Source: Mesorhizobium alhagi CCNWXJ12-2 (GTDB taxonomy: Bacteria; Pseudomonadota; Alphaproteobacteria; Rhizobiales; Rhizobiaceae). Taken from it: a stretch of 64,000 nucleotides of DNA. The stretch lies in NCBI RefSeq assembly GCF_000236565.1, contig NZ_AHAM01000027.1, positions 62,001 through 126,000 of the forward strand. The letters run 5' to 3'. Below, piece after piece: positions 27,444-35,968 of this stretch. Within the stretch, counting starts at the first letter, position 1. Every line of letters starts with the position of its first letter. Position numbers and translations under genes: made by a program. Below the pieces are notes generated by a model. That model did no database searches, had not been told where the DNA came from, and saw nothing but the letters and a program-made list of their open reading frames with translations.

Positions 27444-28496
27444 TTATCGCACCAGCCGGTTCGCCGCGGTTTCGGCCATCGCGTCGGCCAGGCCGAGCCG
27501 CCATTGCGAGCGGCAATAGGCGCGGAAGTCGAAGCAGGGCAGGCCGGGGCACACCTCGAATTCGATGAGATGCACCGTGTCGTCCTCCTCGACGCGGAAA
27601 TCGAGCGAGAACACGTCGCGAAGGCCGAACGCCGGCATCAGCCGGGCGGCGATATGCCGAATCCTTTCATCGGCGAGCGGCTGGCTGGCAGCCACTGGCG
27701 CGAGATCCGGCTCCTCGTATGAGCCCTGCATTCTGGCGCTCGCGCCGGTCTCGCCATAGAGCGCGAGGCTGTCCTCCATCGTCTGGAAGTCGCCGCCTGA
27801 ATCGACGAACGTAATGCCCAGCGCTTCGACGCCGGTTTCCGGCGTCAGTCCGAGGAAGCTTGCCCTGACATTGCGCCCCTTCACGTAGGGCTGCACGACG
27901 ACGTCGTCTCGATAGGCGGCGAAGACCCGGCGGCTGAGTTCCAGCGCCTGGTTGAGATTTTCACAGCGCGAATCCGGCCAGATGCCTATCTTGGCTCCGA
28001 GCCGGTTCGGCTTGACGAACCAGCCTGAGGCCGAGGCCGGCGGCTCGGCCAGCCAGACGCCGTTCCGCGCAAGGCCGCTTTGCGGCACCGGCAGGCCGAG
28101 CGAATGCAGCACCGCGCCGGAGCGGAATTTGTCCTGGCAGAGCGTGAACAGGGAATCATCCGAGCCGATCGTCGGCAGGCCATTGAGGCGGGCAAGCGCC
28201 GGACCGGCGCTGCCGCGGAAATAGGCGATGCCGTCGCTGAGCGTCCAGACAATTGTGCGCGCAGGATCGCAGCGCGGCAGCATTGCCGCCGCTTGGTCGA
28301 GTTCCACTGGCTTAAAGTCCAAGCCGCGCGCGGCGCAGGCTCGCTCGACCCCGCCGAACTCCAGCGCCAGGTCGGTGCATTGCGCGAGATAGGAGGAAAT
28401 CTCCAGCGCCTGTCGCTCGGCAAATCCCTGCACCGCCAGCCGCGCGCGGCAGGCCTGCTCCGGTTCGTAGATCAGCACCAGGCGCGGGCGGGCCAT
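27444..28496 (-). CDS. ATP-grasp family protein
   Basis: 350 residues. The fold is indicated by GLPTIGSDDSLFTLCQDKFR (the pre-ATP-grasp to lid region with the Lys), GWFVKPNRLGAKIGIWPDSR (ATP-binding Lys and glycine-rich loop), YRDDVVVQPYVKGRNVRASF and FSLDFRVEEDDTVHLIEFEV (Mg-binding Asp/Glu). It resembles D-Ala-D-Ala-ligase-type carboxylate-amine ligases, but the substrate is unknown. It begins 6 bp after the stop of the lactonase gene, making it the last gene of the galactonate operon. Confidence 0.78.
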   Translation of the reverse strand: MARPRLVLIYEPEQACRARLAVQGFAERQALEISSYLAQCTDLALEFGGVERACAARGLDFKPVELDQAAAMLPRCDPARTIVWTLSDGIAYFRGSAGPALARLNGLPTIGSDDSLFTLCQDKFRSGAVLHSLGLPVPQSGLARNGVWLAEPPASASGWFVKPNRLGAKIGIWPDSRCENLNQALELSRRVFAAYRDDVVVQPYVKGRNVRASFLGLTPETGVEALGITFVDSGGDFQTMEDSLALYGETGASARMQGSYEEPDLAPVAASQPLADERIRHIAARLMPAFGLRDVFSLDFRVEEDDTVHLIEFEVCPGLPCFDFRAYCRSQWRLGLADAMAETAANRLVR

Positions 28497-28502
28497 GTCA
28501 GT

Positions 28503-29381
28503 TCAGATCGACACTTTCGGCTCGAAGCGACCGCGCACGGGCAAGTCGATGAGGAAGGTCTTGCCGGCATGCGGGTCGGCGCGGCGCGCCTCGGCGTTCA
28601 AGCCTTTCCACGCTGAGGTGACGACGATCCGCGACGCATCCGGCCCTGCAAAAGCCGGGCAGGAGGACTGGCTGGCGGGAATAGGGATCGACCGCAAACG
28701 CCTGCCTTCGGGCGACCACGCATCGACGGAACCTGCGCCCCAGCGCGCATTCCACAACACGCCATCTGCATCGACCACGGAGCCGTCGATCCAGCCATCC
28801 TGGCCCCGCCAGTCGAGGAAGATTGCAGGCTCGCCCGAAGGCATGCCGGTGAGCGGATCGCAGGCGACCCGTAGGAGCAGGCCGGAAGGCGTGTCGGTGA
28901 AATAGGCGGTCGCGCCGTCCGGCGAGAAGCAGATCGAATTGGGGATCGCGATGTCGGGATAGAGCAGGCGGATCTCGCCGGCGCGGAACCAGTAGATCGC
29001 GCCACCCTTGGGGCCCTCTTTCTTGGGCATTGTGCCGATCCACATGGCGCCGGACGGATGCACCCGCGAATCGTTGGAGCGCGTCAGCGGATTGTCGGCT
29101 TCGAGCGGCGTGTGCAGCGTCAGCGCGCCGGTGCTGATGTCGCGGATGTGCAGTCCGTTCTCTGCGACCAGCAACTGCCGGCCCGCGTCGACGATCGCGA
29201 TGGCGCTGGCCATGAAGGGCAGGTCGTGCGCGATCGTTGCGCCGTCCGGGAACGCCTTCTCCATGAGCTTGCGGCCGACAATGTCGAACCAGAACAGCTT
29301 GCCGCTGCCGGGATCGTAGGACGGCCCCTCGCCGAGTTCGCAGGCGACATCGGAGAAGATCGAGATGGCGGACTCAGCCAT
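28503..29381 (-). CDS. SMP-30/gluconolactonase family protein (probable galactonolactonase)
   Basis: 292 residues from ATG 29381. The six-bladed propeller is indicated by ELGEGPSYDPGSGKLFWFDI (metal Glu), SRVHPSGAMWIGTM (Asn/Asp region before it) and SICFSPDGATAYFTDTPSG. SMP-30 enzymes hydrolyse aldonolactones. Between a dehydrogenase and KDPGal-pathway genes, the natural substrate is probably D-galactono-lactone or a similar lactone (inference). Its start overlaps the aldolase stop by 8 bp. Confidence 0.87.
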   Translation of the reverse strand: MAESAISIFSDVACELGEGPSYDPGSGKLFWFDIVGRKLMEKAFPDGATIAHDLPFMASAIAIVDAGRQLLVAENGLHIRDISTGALTLHTPLEADNPLTRSNDSRVHPSGAMWIGTMPKKEGPKGGAIYWFRAGEIRLLYPDIAIPNSICFSPDGATAYFTDTPSGLLLRVACDPLTGMPSGEPAIFLDWRGQDGWIDGSVVDADGVLWNARWGAGSVDAWSPEGRRLRSIPIPASQSSCPAFAGPDASRIVVTSAWKGLNAEARRADPHAGKTFLIDLPVRGRFEPKVSI

Positions 29382-30021
29382 GGGAGGTCTTTCCGAAAGC
29401 GGCGCGCCAGGCGCTGACCGCTGCCACGGCGCGTTCGCGTACAGCCGCCACGCTCGTGCCGGGAGCAAACAGGCTGGAGCCGAGGCCAAAGGTCCGCACG
29501 CCGATCTTTGCATAGTCGGCGAAGTCCTTGTCCGAGACGCCGCCGACGGCGCCCACCACGGCATCGGCGGGCAGCACCGCCATGATGGCGGCGATGCCTT
29601 TTGGCCCGAGCGCGCTCGCCGGGAAAAATTTCAGCGCCGATGCGCCGAGGCGCAGCGCCTGGAATGCCTCGCTGGGCGTGAACACGCCGGGCATGGTGAC
29701 CAAGCCGTGATGCGCGGCGCGGTGCATGACGGCGGCGTCTATATTGGGGCTGACCAGCAGCCGGCCGCCGGCATCGGCGAGCCTGTCGACCTGTTCAGCC
29801 GTAAGCACTGTGCCGGCCCCGAGCAATGCTGAAGGCGGCAACGCCGATACGATGCGCTCTATCGAGGTGAATGGGTCGGGCGAGTTGAGCGGCACCTCGA
29901 TCGCCTCGATGCCAGCCTCGAACACCGCCGAAGCCATGTCGACCGCCTCTTCGGGGCGCAGACCGCGCAGGATAGCTACCAAGCCATGAGCGAGCTTTGG
30001 AAAGGCTGCGGATGCGGTCAT
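29374..30021 (-). CDS. dgoA: 2-dehydro-3-deoxy-6-phosphogalactonate aldolase
   Basis: 215 residues, normal for KDPG/KDPGal aldolases. The motifs are LVAILRGLRPEEA (substrate loop), GIEAIEVPLNSPDP with the catalytic Glu, GAGTVLTAEQV, and the Schiff-base Lys in ASALKFFPASALGP. LNSPDP and VGAVGGVSD favour the KDPGal (DgoA) branch. It cleaves the phosphorylated sugar acid to pyruvate and glyceraldehyde 3-phosphate. It overlaps the kinase stop (ATGA) upstream and the lactonase start downstream. Confidence 0.9.
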   Translation of the reverse strand: MTASAAFPKLAHGLVAILRGLRPEEAVDMASAVFEAGIEAIEVPLNSPDPFTSIERIVSALPPSALLGAGTVLTAEQVDRLADAGGRLLVSPNIDAAVMHRAAHHGLVTMPGVFTPSEAFQALRLGASALKFFPASALGPKGIAAIMAVLPADAVVGAVGGVSDKDFADYAKIGVRTFGLGSSLFAPGTSVAAVRERAVAAVSAWRAAFGKTSHG

Positions 30022-30959
30022 GCGGTTGCTCCCGCAGGCTCGGCCATGCCGAGATGGACCGCCGCAGCAAAGAGGCCGGCGCGCACCGCCTCGTCAGCCT
30101 CGACGGGATGGAACTCGAGGCCGGCAAGGCCAAGCGCTGCCTCGTAGAGCGGGCGCAGAGCCCCTGACGCGACCAGGACGACAGGTGCGCCATGCCTGGC
30201 GAAACGGCCGGATGCGGAGGCGACTTCCGCCCCGATCAGCAGGCCGGACAATGCGGCGGCCGCCTGGATTGGCTGGAGGTCGAGTAGCAGGGTCGAGGCG
30301 CGGATCCGGAACAGGCGGGCGTTGACATCGCCCGGCTCGGTAAGACTTTCCTCGCACCAGCGCCGGAACAGCGGGGCCGAGGCGGAGACGGAGTGGGATT
30401 CCGCGCCGAGCGAGTGGCTGAGGATCGAATGGCCTGCCAGCACGGAGAACAGTTCGCCGGTCATGTAGGTGGCGAATCCGGCGATGGAGCCCTCGGCTAT
30501 CTCGACCCATTTGGAATGCGTGCCCGGCATACAGACCGTGTGAGTATCGGAGCCGAGCAGGCGGGCGATACCGGCAAGCTGGGTTTCCTCGCCGCGCATC
30601 ACATCAGGCGATGCCGGATCGCGCTGGGCGACGCCCGGCATGATGCGGACGTCGCGCCGCGAACCGGGAATGGGAGCGGCGCCGCCAAAAATGCCCTGCA
30701 TGGAAGCGGGCACGTAGACATAGGGCGCTTCGACCCAGCCCTGGCGCGAGCCCGCCATGCCGCAGATGATCGCCGGCAGATCGGCCGGTGCGCCCATCGC
30801 CGCCAGATGCCCTTCGAGGATGCGCGCAAAGCCGTCCGGTCGCGCGGCGAGCATGCCCTCGTCGCTGCGGCGCTCGGCGAGAACGCAGCCAGCCTCGTCG
30901 AGCAGCCAGATGCGCAGGCGCGACGTTCCCCAGTCGACGGCGGCGATGCGGGCGCTCAC
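30018..30959 (-). CDS. dgoK: 2-dehydro-3-deoxygalactonokinase
   Basis: 313 residues from the GTG at 30959, which overlaps the SDR stop (GTGA). The reading frame runs on upstream inside the SDR gene and is not used. The family signature is IAAVDWGTSRLRIWLLDEAG (phosphate loop) with CGMAGSRQGW and VCMPGTHSKWVEI. It phosphorylates 2-keto-3-deoxygalactonate for the aldolase encoded next. It is translationally coupled on both sides. Confidence 0.92.
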   Translation of the reverse strand: MSARIAAVDWGTSRLRIWLLDEAGCVLAERRSDEGMLAARPDGFARILEGHLAAMGAPADLPAIICGMAGSRQGWVEAPYVYVPASMQGIFGGAAPIPGSRRDVRIMPGVAQRDPASPDVMRGEETQLAGIARLLGSDTHTVCMPGTHSKWVEIAEGSIAGFATYMTGELFSVLAGHSILSHSLGAESHSVSASAPLFRRWCEESLTEPGDVNARLFRIRASTLLLDLQPIQAAAALSGLLIGAEVASASGRFARHGAPVVLVASGALRPLYEAALGLAGLEFHPVEADEAVRAGLFAAAVHLGMAEPAGATA

Positions 30960-31723
30960 AGGTAGCCACCGTCGACGATCAGGGTCTGCGCGGTCAGCAT
31001 GAGCGAGGCGTCCGAGGCCAGGAACAGGCAGGGACCGACCATGTCCTCGGGTTTCATAACCTCTCGGATGCACTGATTGGCGACATGCGCCGAAAGCGCT
31101 TCGTCGGTCACCCAGAGGGCGCGCTGGCGTTCGGTGATCACCCAGCCGGGCGCGATGGCGTTGACGCGGATGCCGTCCGGGCCGAGCTTTCCGGCAAGGC
31201 CCTTGGTCAGCCCGATGATGCCCGCCTTGGCGGCCGTGTAGGACGGCATGTCGGGATGGTTGATGAGGAAGGAGGTCGAGGTGAAGTTGATGATGGAGCC
31301 GCGGCCGGCTGCCTTCATGCCCGGCGCAACTGCCTGGGCGGTGAAGAAATGCGGGCGCAGATTGATGGACTGGTTCTCGTCCCAATAATCGGGGGTGACA
31401 TCCTCGACGGCATGGCGCTGGTCGAAGGCGGCGTTGTTGATCAGCACCGTCACCGGGCCATGCGCGGCTGCCGCGCGGGCCACGGCAGCGCGCAGCGCCT
31501 CGATGTCGCGCAGATCGCAATTCAGGAACAGCGGCCGCGCGCCGGCGCTTTTCTCGAGTGCGTCGCACAGCGCCTCGCTGGCCGCATCGGCGATGTCGAT
31601 GAAGGCGACCTTGCAGCCCTGCAGCGCGAAGCCTTCGGTGAGTGCGGCGCCTATGCCCGATCCGCCGCCGGTGATGAGGACCGATGCGCCCTCGAGGTCG
31701 GGAAATCTGGCCGATGGCATCAT
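30956..31723 (-). CDS. SDR-family oxidoreductase (probable galactose dehydrogenase-type)
   Basis: 255 residues from the first of two adjacent ATGs (31723). The cofactor motif is LITGGGSGIGAALTEGFA (about 16-33) and NNAAF. The catalytic residues are Ser in INFTSTSF and Tyr-x-x-x-Lys in YTAAKAG, and the C-terminus ends VDGGYL. As the first gene of an operon with galactonate lactonase, kinase and aldolase genes, it probably oxidises D-galactose or a related aldose (De Ley-Doudoroff route). A galactonate dehydratase gene is not in the operon. Confidence 0.85.
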   Translation of the reverse strand: MMPSARFPDLEGASVLITGGGSGIGAALTEGFALQGCKVAFIDIADAASEALCDALEKSAGARPLFLNCDLRDIEALRAAVARAAAAHGPVTVLINNAAFDQRHAVEDVTPDYWDENQSINLRPHFFTAQAVAPGMKAAGRGSIINFTSTSFLINHPDMPSYTAAKAGIIGLTKGLAGKLGPDGIRVNAIAPGWVITERQRALWVTDEALSAHVANQCIREVMKPEDMVGPCLFLASDASLMLTAQTLIVDGGYL

Positions 31724-31806
31724 GGCGATCTGCTCCGTGCGCTGCGCCGCTGGTTTAGCAGAAACGCACTCCCGTTCAAGGCAGCGATGCCGTCTATCGT
31801 GGGGAG

Positions 31807-33153
31807 CTAGATCGCCTTGGCGCGGAGCGCGCCGCGGAAGGTGTCGCGCAGATAGCCGAGCGTTGCGTCCGCATCGACCGGCTTGCCGAAGAAATAGCCC
31901 TGCCCGCCGCCGCAGCCGAATTCGACCAGCCTGTCGGCCTGCGCCTCCTCCTCGATGCCCTCGGCGACCACCTCCATGCCAAGGCCCTCGCACATGGCCA
32001 GGATGGCGCGGATGATGTGTTCGGACGGGCGGTCGTCAAGGATGGACGAGACGAAGGCGCGGTCGATCTTGAGCTTGTCGAAATGGAATTCGCGCAGGCG
32101 CCCGAGCGAGGACTGCCCCGTGCCGAAATCGTCGAGCGACACCCGGATGCCGCAGCGGCGCAGGTCATCGACGATCTTCTCCGCCGAGGCAGGGTCGGTC
32201 ATCAGGCCGGTCTCGGTGATCTCGATTTCCAGGCGGCGTGGATCGAAGCCGGTGCGATCGAGGATCGCCAGTATGTGCAGGCCGGTGTTCTGGTCGACGA
32301 GCTGCGACGGCGACAGGTTGAACGACAGGAAGAGGTCGCTCGGCCAGTTGCGGGCGGCCTCCGTCGCCTTGCGCAGCACCAGCTGCGACAGCGGCCCGAT
32401 GATGCCGCGCTCCTCGGCGATAGGAATGAACACGGCCGGCGAAACGAAGCCGAGGTCGCGGTCGGTCCAGCGCGCCAGCGTCTCGAAGCCGATCGTGCGG
32501 CGGTCCTTCAGGTCCACTATCGGCTGGAAATGCGGTTCGACTTCGCCGGCCGAGACGGCGCGGCGCAGCGCCTGCTCGATGCGTGTCACGCGTTTGGCCG
32601 CTTCCTCCATCTCGCGCGTATAGACGACGACGCGGCCGCGGCCCGAACGCTTGGCGTGGTAAAGAGCGGTCTCGGCCTTGTTGACCAGTACTTCCGTCGT
32701 CTCGTCGCCGGAAGAAAACAATGAACAGCCGACCGATGCGGACAGTCTGGCGGTGCGCTCGCCGACATCGTAGGGCGCCGAGAGTATCTCGATCAGCATC
32801 TTCGCCTTTTCGGCCGCGGCGTCTTCCGAAAACACCATCGGATAGAGGAAGGCGAATTCATCAGCGCCTATGCGGGTCACGGCGGAGTGGCCGTCCATGG
32901 AAGCGCGCAGCCGCATGGCGACCTGGACGAGAATGTCGTCGCCGGCCTTGCGGCCGAAAAGATCGTTGATCGGCTTGAATCCGTCCAGGTCGAGAATGCC
33001 GACGGTGAAGGGCGCTGGATCCTCGGCGCGATCGCTGATCAGGCGGTCGACCTTGTCGTAGAAGCGCCTGTCGTTGCCGAGACCGGTCAGCGGGTCGGTG
33101 AAGGCAAGATCGGAGCTGTCTCTGGTCTGGCCGAGGCCGAAAGGCGGCTTCAT
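31807..33153 (-). CDS. GGDEF-EAL domain protein (c-di-GMP turnover)
   Basis: 448 residues. The GGDEF domain covers about 15-180: LGILDLDGFKPIND-like metal and base-binding part, and an active-site loop that reads GADEF (96-100) rather than GGDEF. The EAL domain covers about 195-440: FETLARW (ETL at 224-226), FNLSPSQL, EITE, DDFGTG, KIDRAF, AEGIEEE and GQGYFFGKP, so all catalytic phosphodiesterase residues appear present. The protein has no membrane segment or obvious sensor domain. It probably degrades c-di-GMP, with the GGDEF part perhaps regulatory. AGGAA precedes the ATG. Confidence 0.92.
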   Translation of the reverse strand: MKPPFGLGQTRDSSDLAFTDPLTGLGNDRRFYDKVDRLISDRAEDPAPFTVGILDLDGFKPINDLFGRKAGDDILVQVAMRLRASMDGHSAVTRIGADEFAFLYPMVFSEDAAAEKAKMLIEILSAPYDVGERTARLSASVGCSLFSSGDETTEVLVNKAETALYHAKRSGRGRVVVYTREMEEAAKRVTRIEQALRRAVSAGEVEPHFQPIVDLKDRRTIGFETLARWTDRDLGFVSPAVFIPIAEERGIIGPLSQLVLRKATEAARNWPSDLFLSFNLSPSQLVDQNTGLHILAILDRTGFDPRRLEIEITETGLMTDPASAEKIVDDLRRCGIRVSLDDFGTGQSSLGRLREFHFDKLKIDRAFVSSILDDRPSEHIIRAILAMCEGLGMEVVAEGIEEEAQADRLVEFGCGGGQGYFFGKPVDADATLGYLRDTFRGALRAKAI

Positions 33154-33451
33154 CTGTATTCCTGGCTTTTACAATGTGCCGAGACCATGGCAGCAAACCG
33201 TTTAGGAAACGTATCCCGGGCAGCGGCGTTTTGCTGGCAAATGCCGGCCTTGAACTGACGTAGGGTCAGGATGAGTTCAGTTCCGGGCTCGCACCTGGTA
33301 AAGCCGGAGCGGCGTCGGCGCTGGCGGCCAATATCATGGGGGATTCCCGCCGCACCACCTTTTGATGCTAGGATCAAAATGTCTCGATTGGCAGGCCGCG
33401 GCCAAGCCTGTACATGCTTCATCGCCAACGCACCGACGCCGGAGACCTAGC

Positions 33452-34393
33452 ATGCCGCTCGATATCGCCCTGCAGATGGACCACATCTCGACCGTGTCGA
33501 TCGCCGGCGATACGAGCTTCGCGCTTGCGCTCGAAGCGCAGCGGCGCGGCCACCGGGTGTTCCACTATACGCCCGACCGGCTGTCGATGGCCGGCGGCCG
33601 GGTGTTCGCCCGCATAGAGGAGCTTCAGGTCCGCGACGAGAAGGGCAATCACTTCACGCTCGGCGAACCGGTGCGCACCGACCTTTCGGAAATGGACGTC
33701 ATCCTGCTTCGCCAAGACCCGCCCTTCGACATGAACTACATCACGACGACGCATATTCTGGAGCGCATCCATCCGAAGACGCTGGTGGTCAACGACCCGG
33801 CCTGGGTGCGCAACAGCCCGGAAAAAATCTTCGTCACCGAATTTCCCGACCTGATGCCGGAAACGCTGATCACCAAGGACGTGCGCGAGGTCGACGCCTT
33901 CCGCAAGGAGCACGGCGATATCATCGTCAAGCCGCTCTACGGCAATGGCGGCGCGGGCATCTTCCATCTGCACGAGGCCGACCGCAACCTCGCCTCGCTG
34001 CTTGAAATGTTCGCGCAGATGTTCCGCGAGCCGTTCATCGTGCAGCGCTACCTGAAGGAGGTGCGCGCCGGCGACAAGCGCATCATTCTGATCGACGGCG
34101 AGCCGGTGGGAGCGATCAACCGCGTGCCGGCCGAGCACGATTCGCGCTCCAACATGCATGTCGGCGGCCGCGCCGAGAAAACCGCACTGACCGAACGCGA
34201 ACGCGAAATCTGCGCCCGCATCGGACCTTCGCTCAAGGAGCGCGGCTTCATCCTCGTCGGCATCGACGTGATCGGCGACTACATGACCGAGATCAACGTT
34301 ACCTCGCCGACCGGGATACGCGAGGTGAAGCGGTTTGGCGGCGCCGACATAGCGGCGCTGTTCTGGGACGCCGTCGAGGACAAGCGACGCTAG
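33452..34393 (+). CDS. gshB: Glutathione synthase
   Basis: 313 residues from the ATG at 33452 (GGAGA 6 bp upstream). An earlier in-frame start would add unrelated residues. The prokaryotic glutathione synthetase signature is [19 protein letters not shown], then [14 protein letters not shown], the ATP-grasp core [17 protein letters not shown], and [14 protein letters not shown] with the Mg ligands. It joins glycine to gamma-glutamylcysteine in the cytoplasm. The mobile element inserted 80 bp downstream separates it from comM. Confidence 0.95.
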   Translation: MPLDIALQMDHISTVSIAGDTSFALALEAQRRGHRVFHYTPDRLSMAGGRVFARIEELQVRDEKGNHFTLGEPVRTDLSEMDVILLRQDPPFDMNYITTTHILERIHPKTLVVNDPAWVRNSPEKIFVTEFPDLMPETLITKDVREVDAFRKEHGDIIVKPLYGNGGAGIFHLHEADRNLASLLEMFAQMFREPFIVQRYLKEVRAGDKRIILIDGEPVGAINRVPAEHDSRSNMHVGGRAEKTALTEREREICARIGPSLKERGFILVGIDVIGDYMTEINVTSPTGIREVKRFGGADIAALFWDAVEDKRR

Positions 34394-34473
34394 CGCGGCA
34401 TGTTCTCGCGGCCACAACCGGCTGCAATCGCGATGCAGCCTGTGCGTTCATTTTGTTCCTGCCTTGTTCTTGC

Positions 34474-34481
34474 TTTGGGCT
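34474..34481. repeat. Target-site duplication, left copy
   Basis: TTTGGGCT directly abuts the left terminal inverted repeat and recurs directly after the right one (37584-37591). Eight bases is the duplication length known for IS1595-family insertions. Confidence 0.9.
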
Positions 34482-34511
34482 GGCGATTATATCTTTGACA
34501 AACCCATAGCC
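34482..34511. repeat. Left terminal inverted repeat
   Basis: 30 bp, identical to the complement of 37554-37583. Begins GGCGATTATATC and ends CCCATAGCC. Confidence 0.92.
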
Positions 34512-34541
34512 AGAGCAAGGACGAATTGATATGAGTGGTAC

Positions 34542-34937
34542 ATGGACAAACGCATCACGGTCGCCTTTTGGGCTATTGATATTCTGCTGTTGGCGGGGCC
34601 GTTCGTGATGCCCGGCATTCCAATCGAAGTGGCGTGGTTTGCGGTCGTGATGGCTGTTGGCATGCTTGTTTACTCGCTGTTCCCACGTAGATTTCTTCCC
34701 AAGCGATGGCGGGGCGAATCGCCTAGCTTTGACACAGGAAAGCACCCAATGACCAAGGCAACGCTTCTCGGCCTGAAACCAGGGGCCAAGATCGACGGGC
34801 TAAAGATGGATGGCAATGTGATCGAAGGTTACGACCAAGCCAGCCTAGCCGAACTTGAAAGCGGCGCGGAAATCAAGGATGGCGTAGCCACCAAGAACGA
34901 AATTCGCCGCACAGCCAAGAAGGCCGACAAAAGTTAG
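34542..34937 (+). CDS. Small membrane protein, mobile-element passenger
   Basis: 131 residues from ATG 34542. Two hydrophobic segments (about 8-25 and 29-46: VAFWAIDILLLAGPFVM and VAWFAVVMAVGMLVYSLF) are followed by a hydrophilic tail with ATLLGLKPGAKIDGLKMDGN, which suggests a beta-rich cytoplasmic end. No family is recognised. It is the only passenger on the plus strand and is convergent with the beta-helix-like ORF, sharing 4 bp at the stops. Confidence 0.5.
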   Translation: MDKRITVAFWAIDILLLAGPFVMPGIPIEVAWFAVVMAVGMLVYSLFPRRFLPKRWRGESPSFDTGKHPMTKATLLGLKPGAKIDGLKMDGNVIEGYDQASLAELESGAEIKDGVATKNEIRRTAKKADKS

Positions 34938-35320
34938 ACCGCAAGCGACGTAGTGAGGGCGGTAGTCGTCAGCCACTTCGAGTCAACCGATATCAAGGGC
35001 GGTCGCTTATCCTCTACAGGCGGCGTCCATCCGCTTACGTAGTGACGCAGTTTTTGCGGCTCGCGCGCTTCTGGTTGGGGCGCTCTGTGAACTTCTGCCC
35101 GCCGAGGCTCTGTTGCGGCAACGTGGTTCCCTTCGAGGGAAAGGTCGTGATTCCATCCGGATACCTCCACCGCCGGGCGGCCTGAGTCATCGCGAATCGT
35201 ACAATCGTGGATCTTCGTCCCCCGCGTTCCTTGCAGATGCGCCAGTTGGCCACCATTGACGGTGAAGCCGGAGATGGTGCTGTCTAGGCAATGCTTAAGC
35301 TCAATCGCAACGAAGCTCAT
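34934..35320 (-). CDS. Beta-helix-like hypothetical protein, mobile-element passenger
   Basis: 128 residues. The first 60 residues show the spacing of a right-handed parallel beta-helix (DSTISGFTVNGGQLAHLQG, TKIHDCTIRDDS, AVEVSGWNHDLSLEGNHV), as in pectate-lyase-like folds, but too short for a full enzyme. No catalytic residues can be named. Its ATG overlaps the stop of the 61-residue ORF upstream (ATGA). Confidence 0.5.
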   Translation of the reverse strand: MSFVAIELKHCLDSTISGFTVNGGQLAHLQGTRGTKIHDCTIRDDSGRPAVEVSGWNHDLSLEGNHVAATEPRRAEVHRAPQPEAREPQKLRHYVSGWTPPVEDKRPPLISVDSKWLTTTALTTSLAV

Positions 35321-35502
35321 TTCTTCCGGCTCCCTTTGCGAGATGGCTTTCCCTGTTGGACAGGGGGCGGTGCTTTTGCGATCTTCTTCAACGCACGGTC
35401 AAAGGCTTCCTCGGACTGGTCGGTTTCCAGTTCGCGGGCGGCTTCGCGGAACTTGTCTATTTGATTGGGTGTTTCAGTCGAAGGCGCTTTTGTCTTTTTC
35501 AT
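35317..35502 (-). CDS. Small basic hypothetical protein, mobile-element passenger
   Basis: 61 residues starting MKKTKAPSTETPNQIDKFRE; an alternative start at 35538 adds 12 basic residues. It is Lys- and Glu-rich and helical (ARELETDQSEEAFDRALKKI), with a basic C-terminus. It is coupled to the beta-helix-like ORF downstream and overlaps the winged-helix ORF upstream by 29 bp. No function can be given. Confidence 0.5.
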   Translation of the reverse strand: MKKTKAPSTETPNQIDKFREAARELETDQSEEAFDRALKKIAKAPPPVQQGKPSRKGSRKK

Positions 35503-35968
35503 CGTTCTTGGTTTCCTCTTCGTCCGCCGCGCGGCCAATCAGGTCCATTATGCTTGGCTGCTCGGTTACCATGTCGGACATAACGTAGCCTTGGCCTGCT
35601 ATGTTGGTGAAGCGCTCCTTCTCCCTCCAAAGGATGGTCCCGAGATAGCGTGGCTTGTCTTCACTGTGCAGTTCGACGCCGGCACTTTCCAACCGTGATA
35701 CGATTTCCGAGCGCGTTAAGGGATGGCCAGCCCCTCGAATCACTCGCTCAGCCAAGTCCGCGATTTCGGGGGGGCGGAGCCGCCGGCTGGCTCGGGGATT
35801 CACAAGTTTCTTGTTTCCTCCTACAGGTGAATCACCCGTATCGGGTTCAATCTGTTCTTCTTCTGATCCAGAAAAGCGCTGGTAAAGGGCCAGGAACGAA
35901 TTGATTTGGGCCAACTCCCTTTCAATTTCTTCCTTCCTTTTCAATGCGTTATCGTACGCACGATCCAT
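35474..35968 (-). CDS. Winged-helix (HARE-HTH-like) protein, mobile-element passenger
   Basis: 164 residues from ATG 35968, preceded by AAGGAGG. An N-terminal coiled coil (DNALKRKEEIERELAQINSF) is followed by a winged-helix region (about 78-138: RPPEIADLAERVIRGAG, LTRSEIVSRLESAG, YLGTILWREKERFTNIAG). The layout resembles HARE-HTH DNA-binding modules found in restriction and mobile-element proteins. It may regulate transposition or passenger expression (inference). Confidence 0.6.
   Translation of the reverse strand: MDRAYDNALKRKEEIERELAQINSFLALYQRFSGSEEEQIEPDTGDSPVGGNKKLVNPRASRRLRPPEIADLAERVIRGAGHPLTRSEIVSRLESAGVELHSEDKPRYLGTILWREKERFTNIAGQGYVMSDMVTEQPSIMDLIGRAADEEETKNDEKDKSAFD

Noticed and set aside
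30960-31568. Upstream extension of the galactonokinase frame
   Set aside because: It lies inside the SDR gene; the GTGA overlap gives a standard kinase N-terminus.
34531-34608. ATG at 34531 as start of a passenger gene
   Set aside because: That frame closes after 25 codons; the 131-residue membrane protein starts at 34542.
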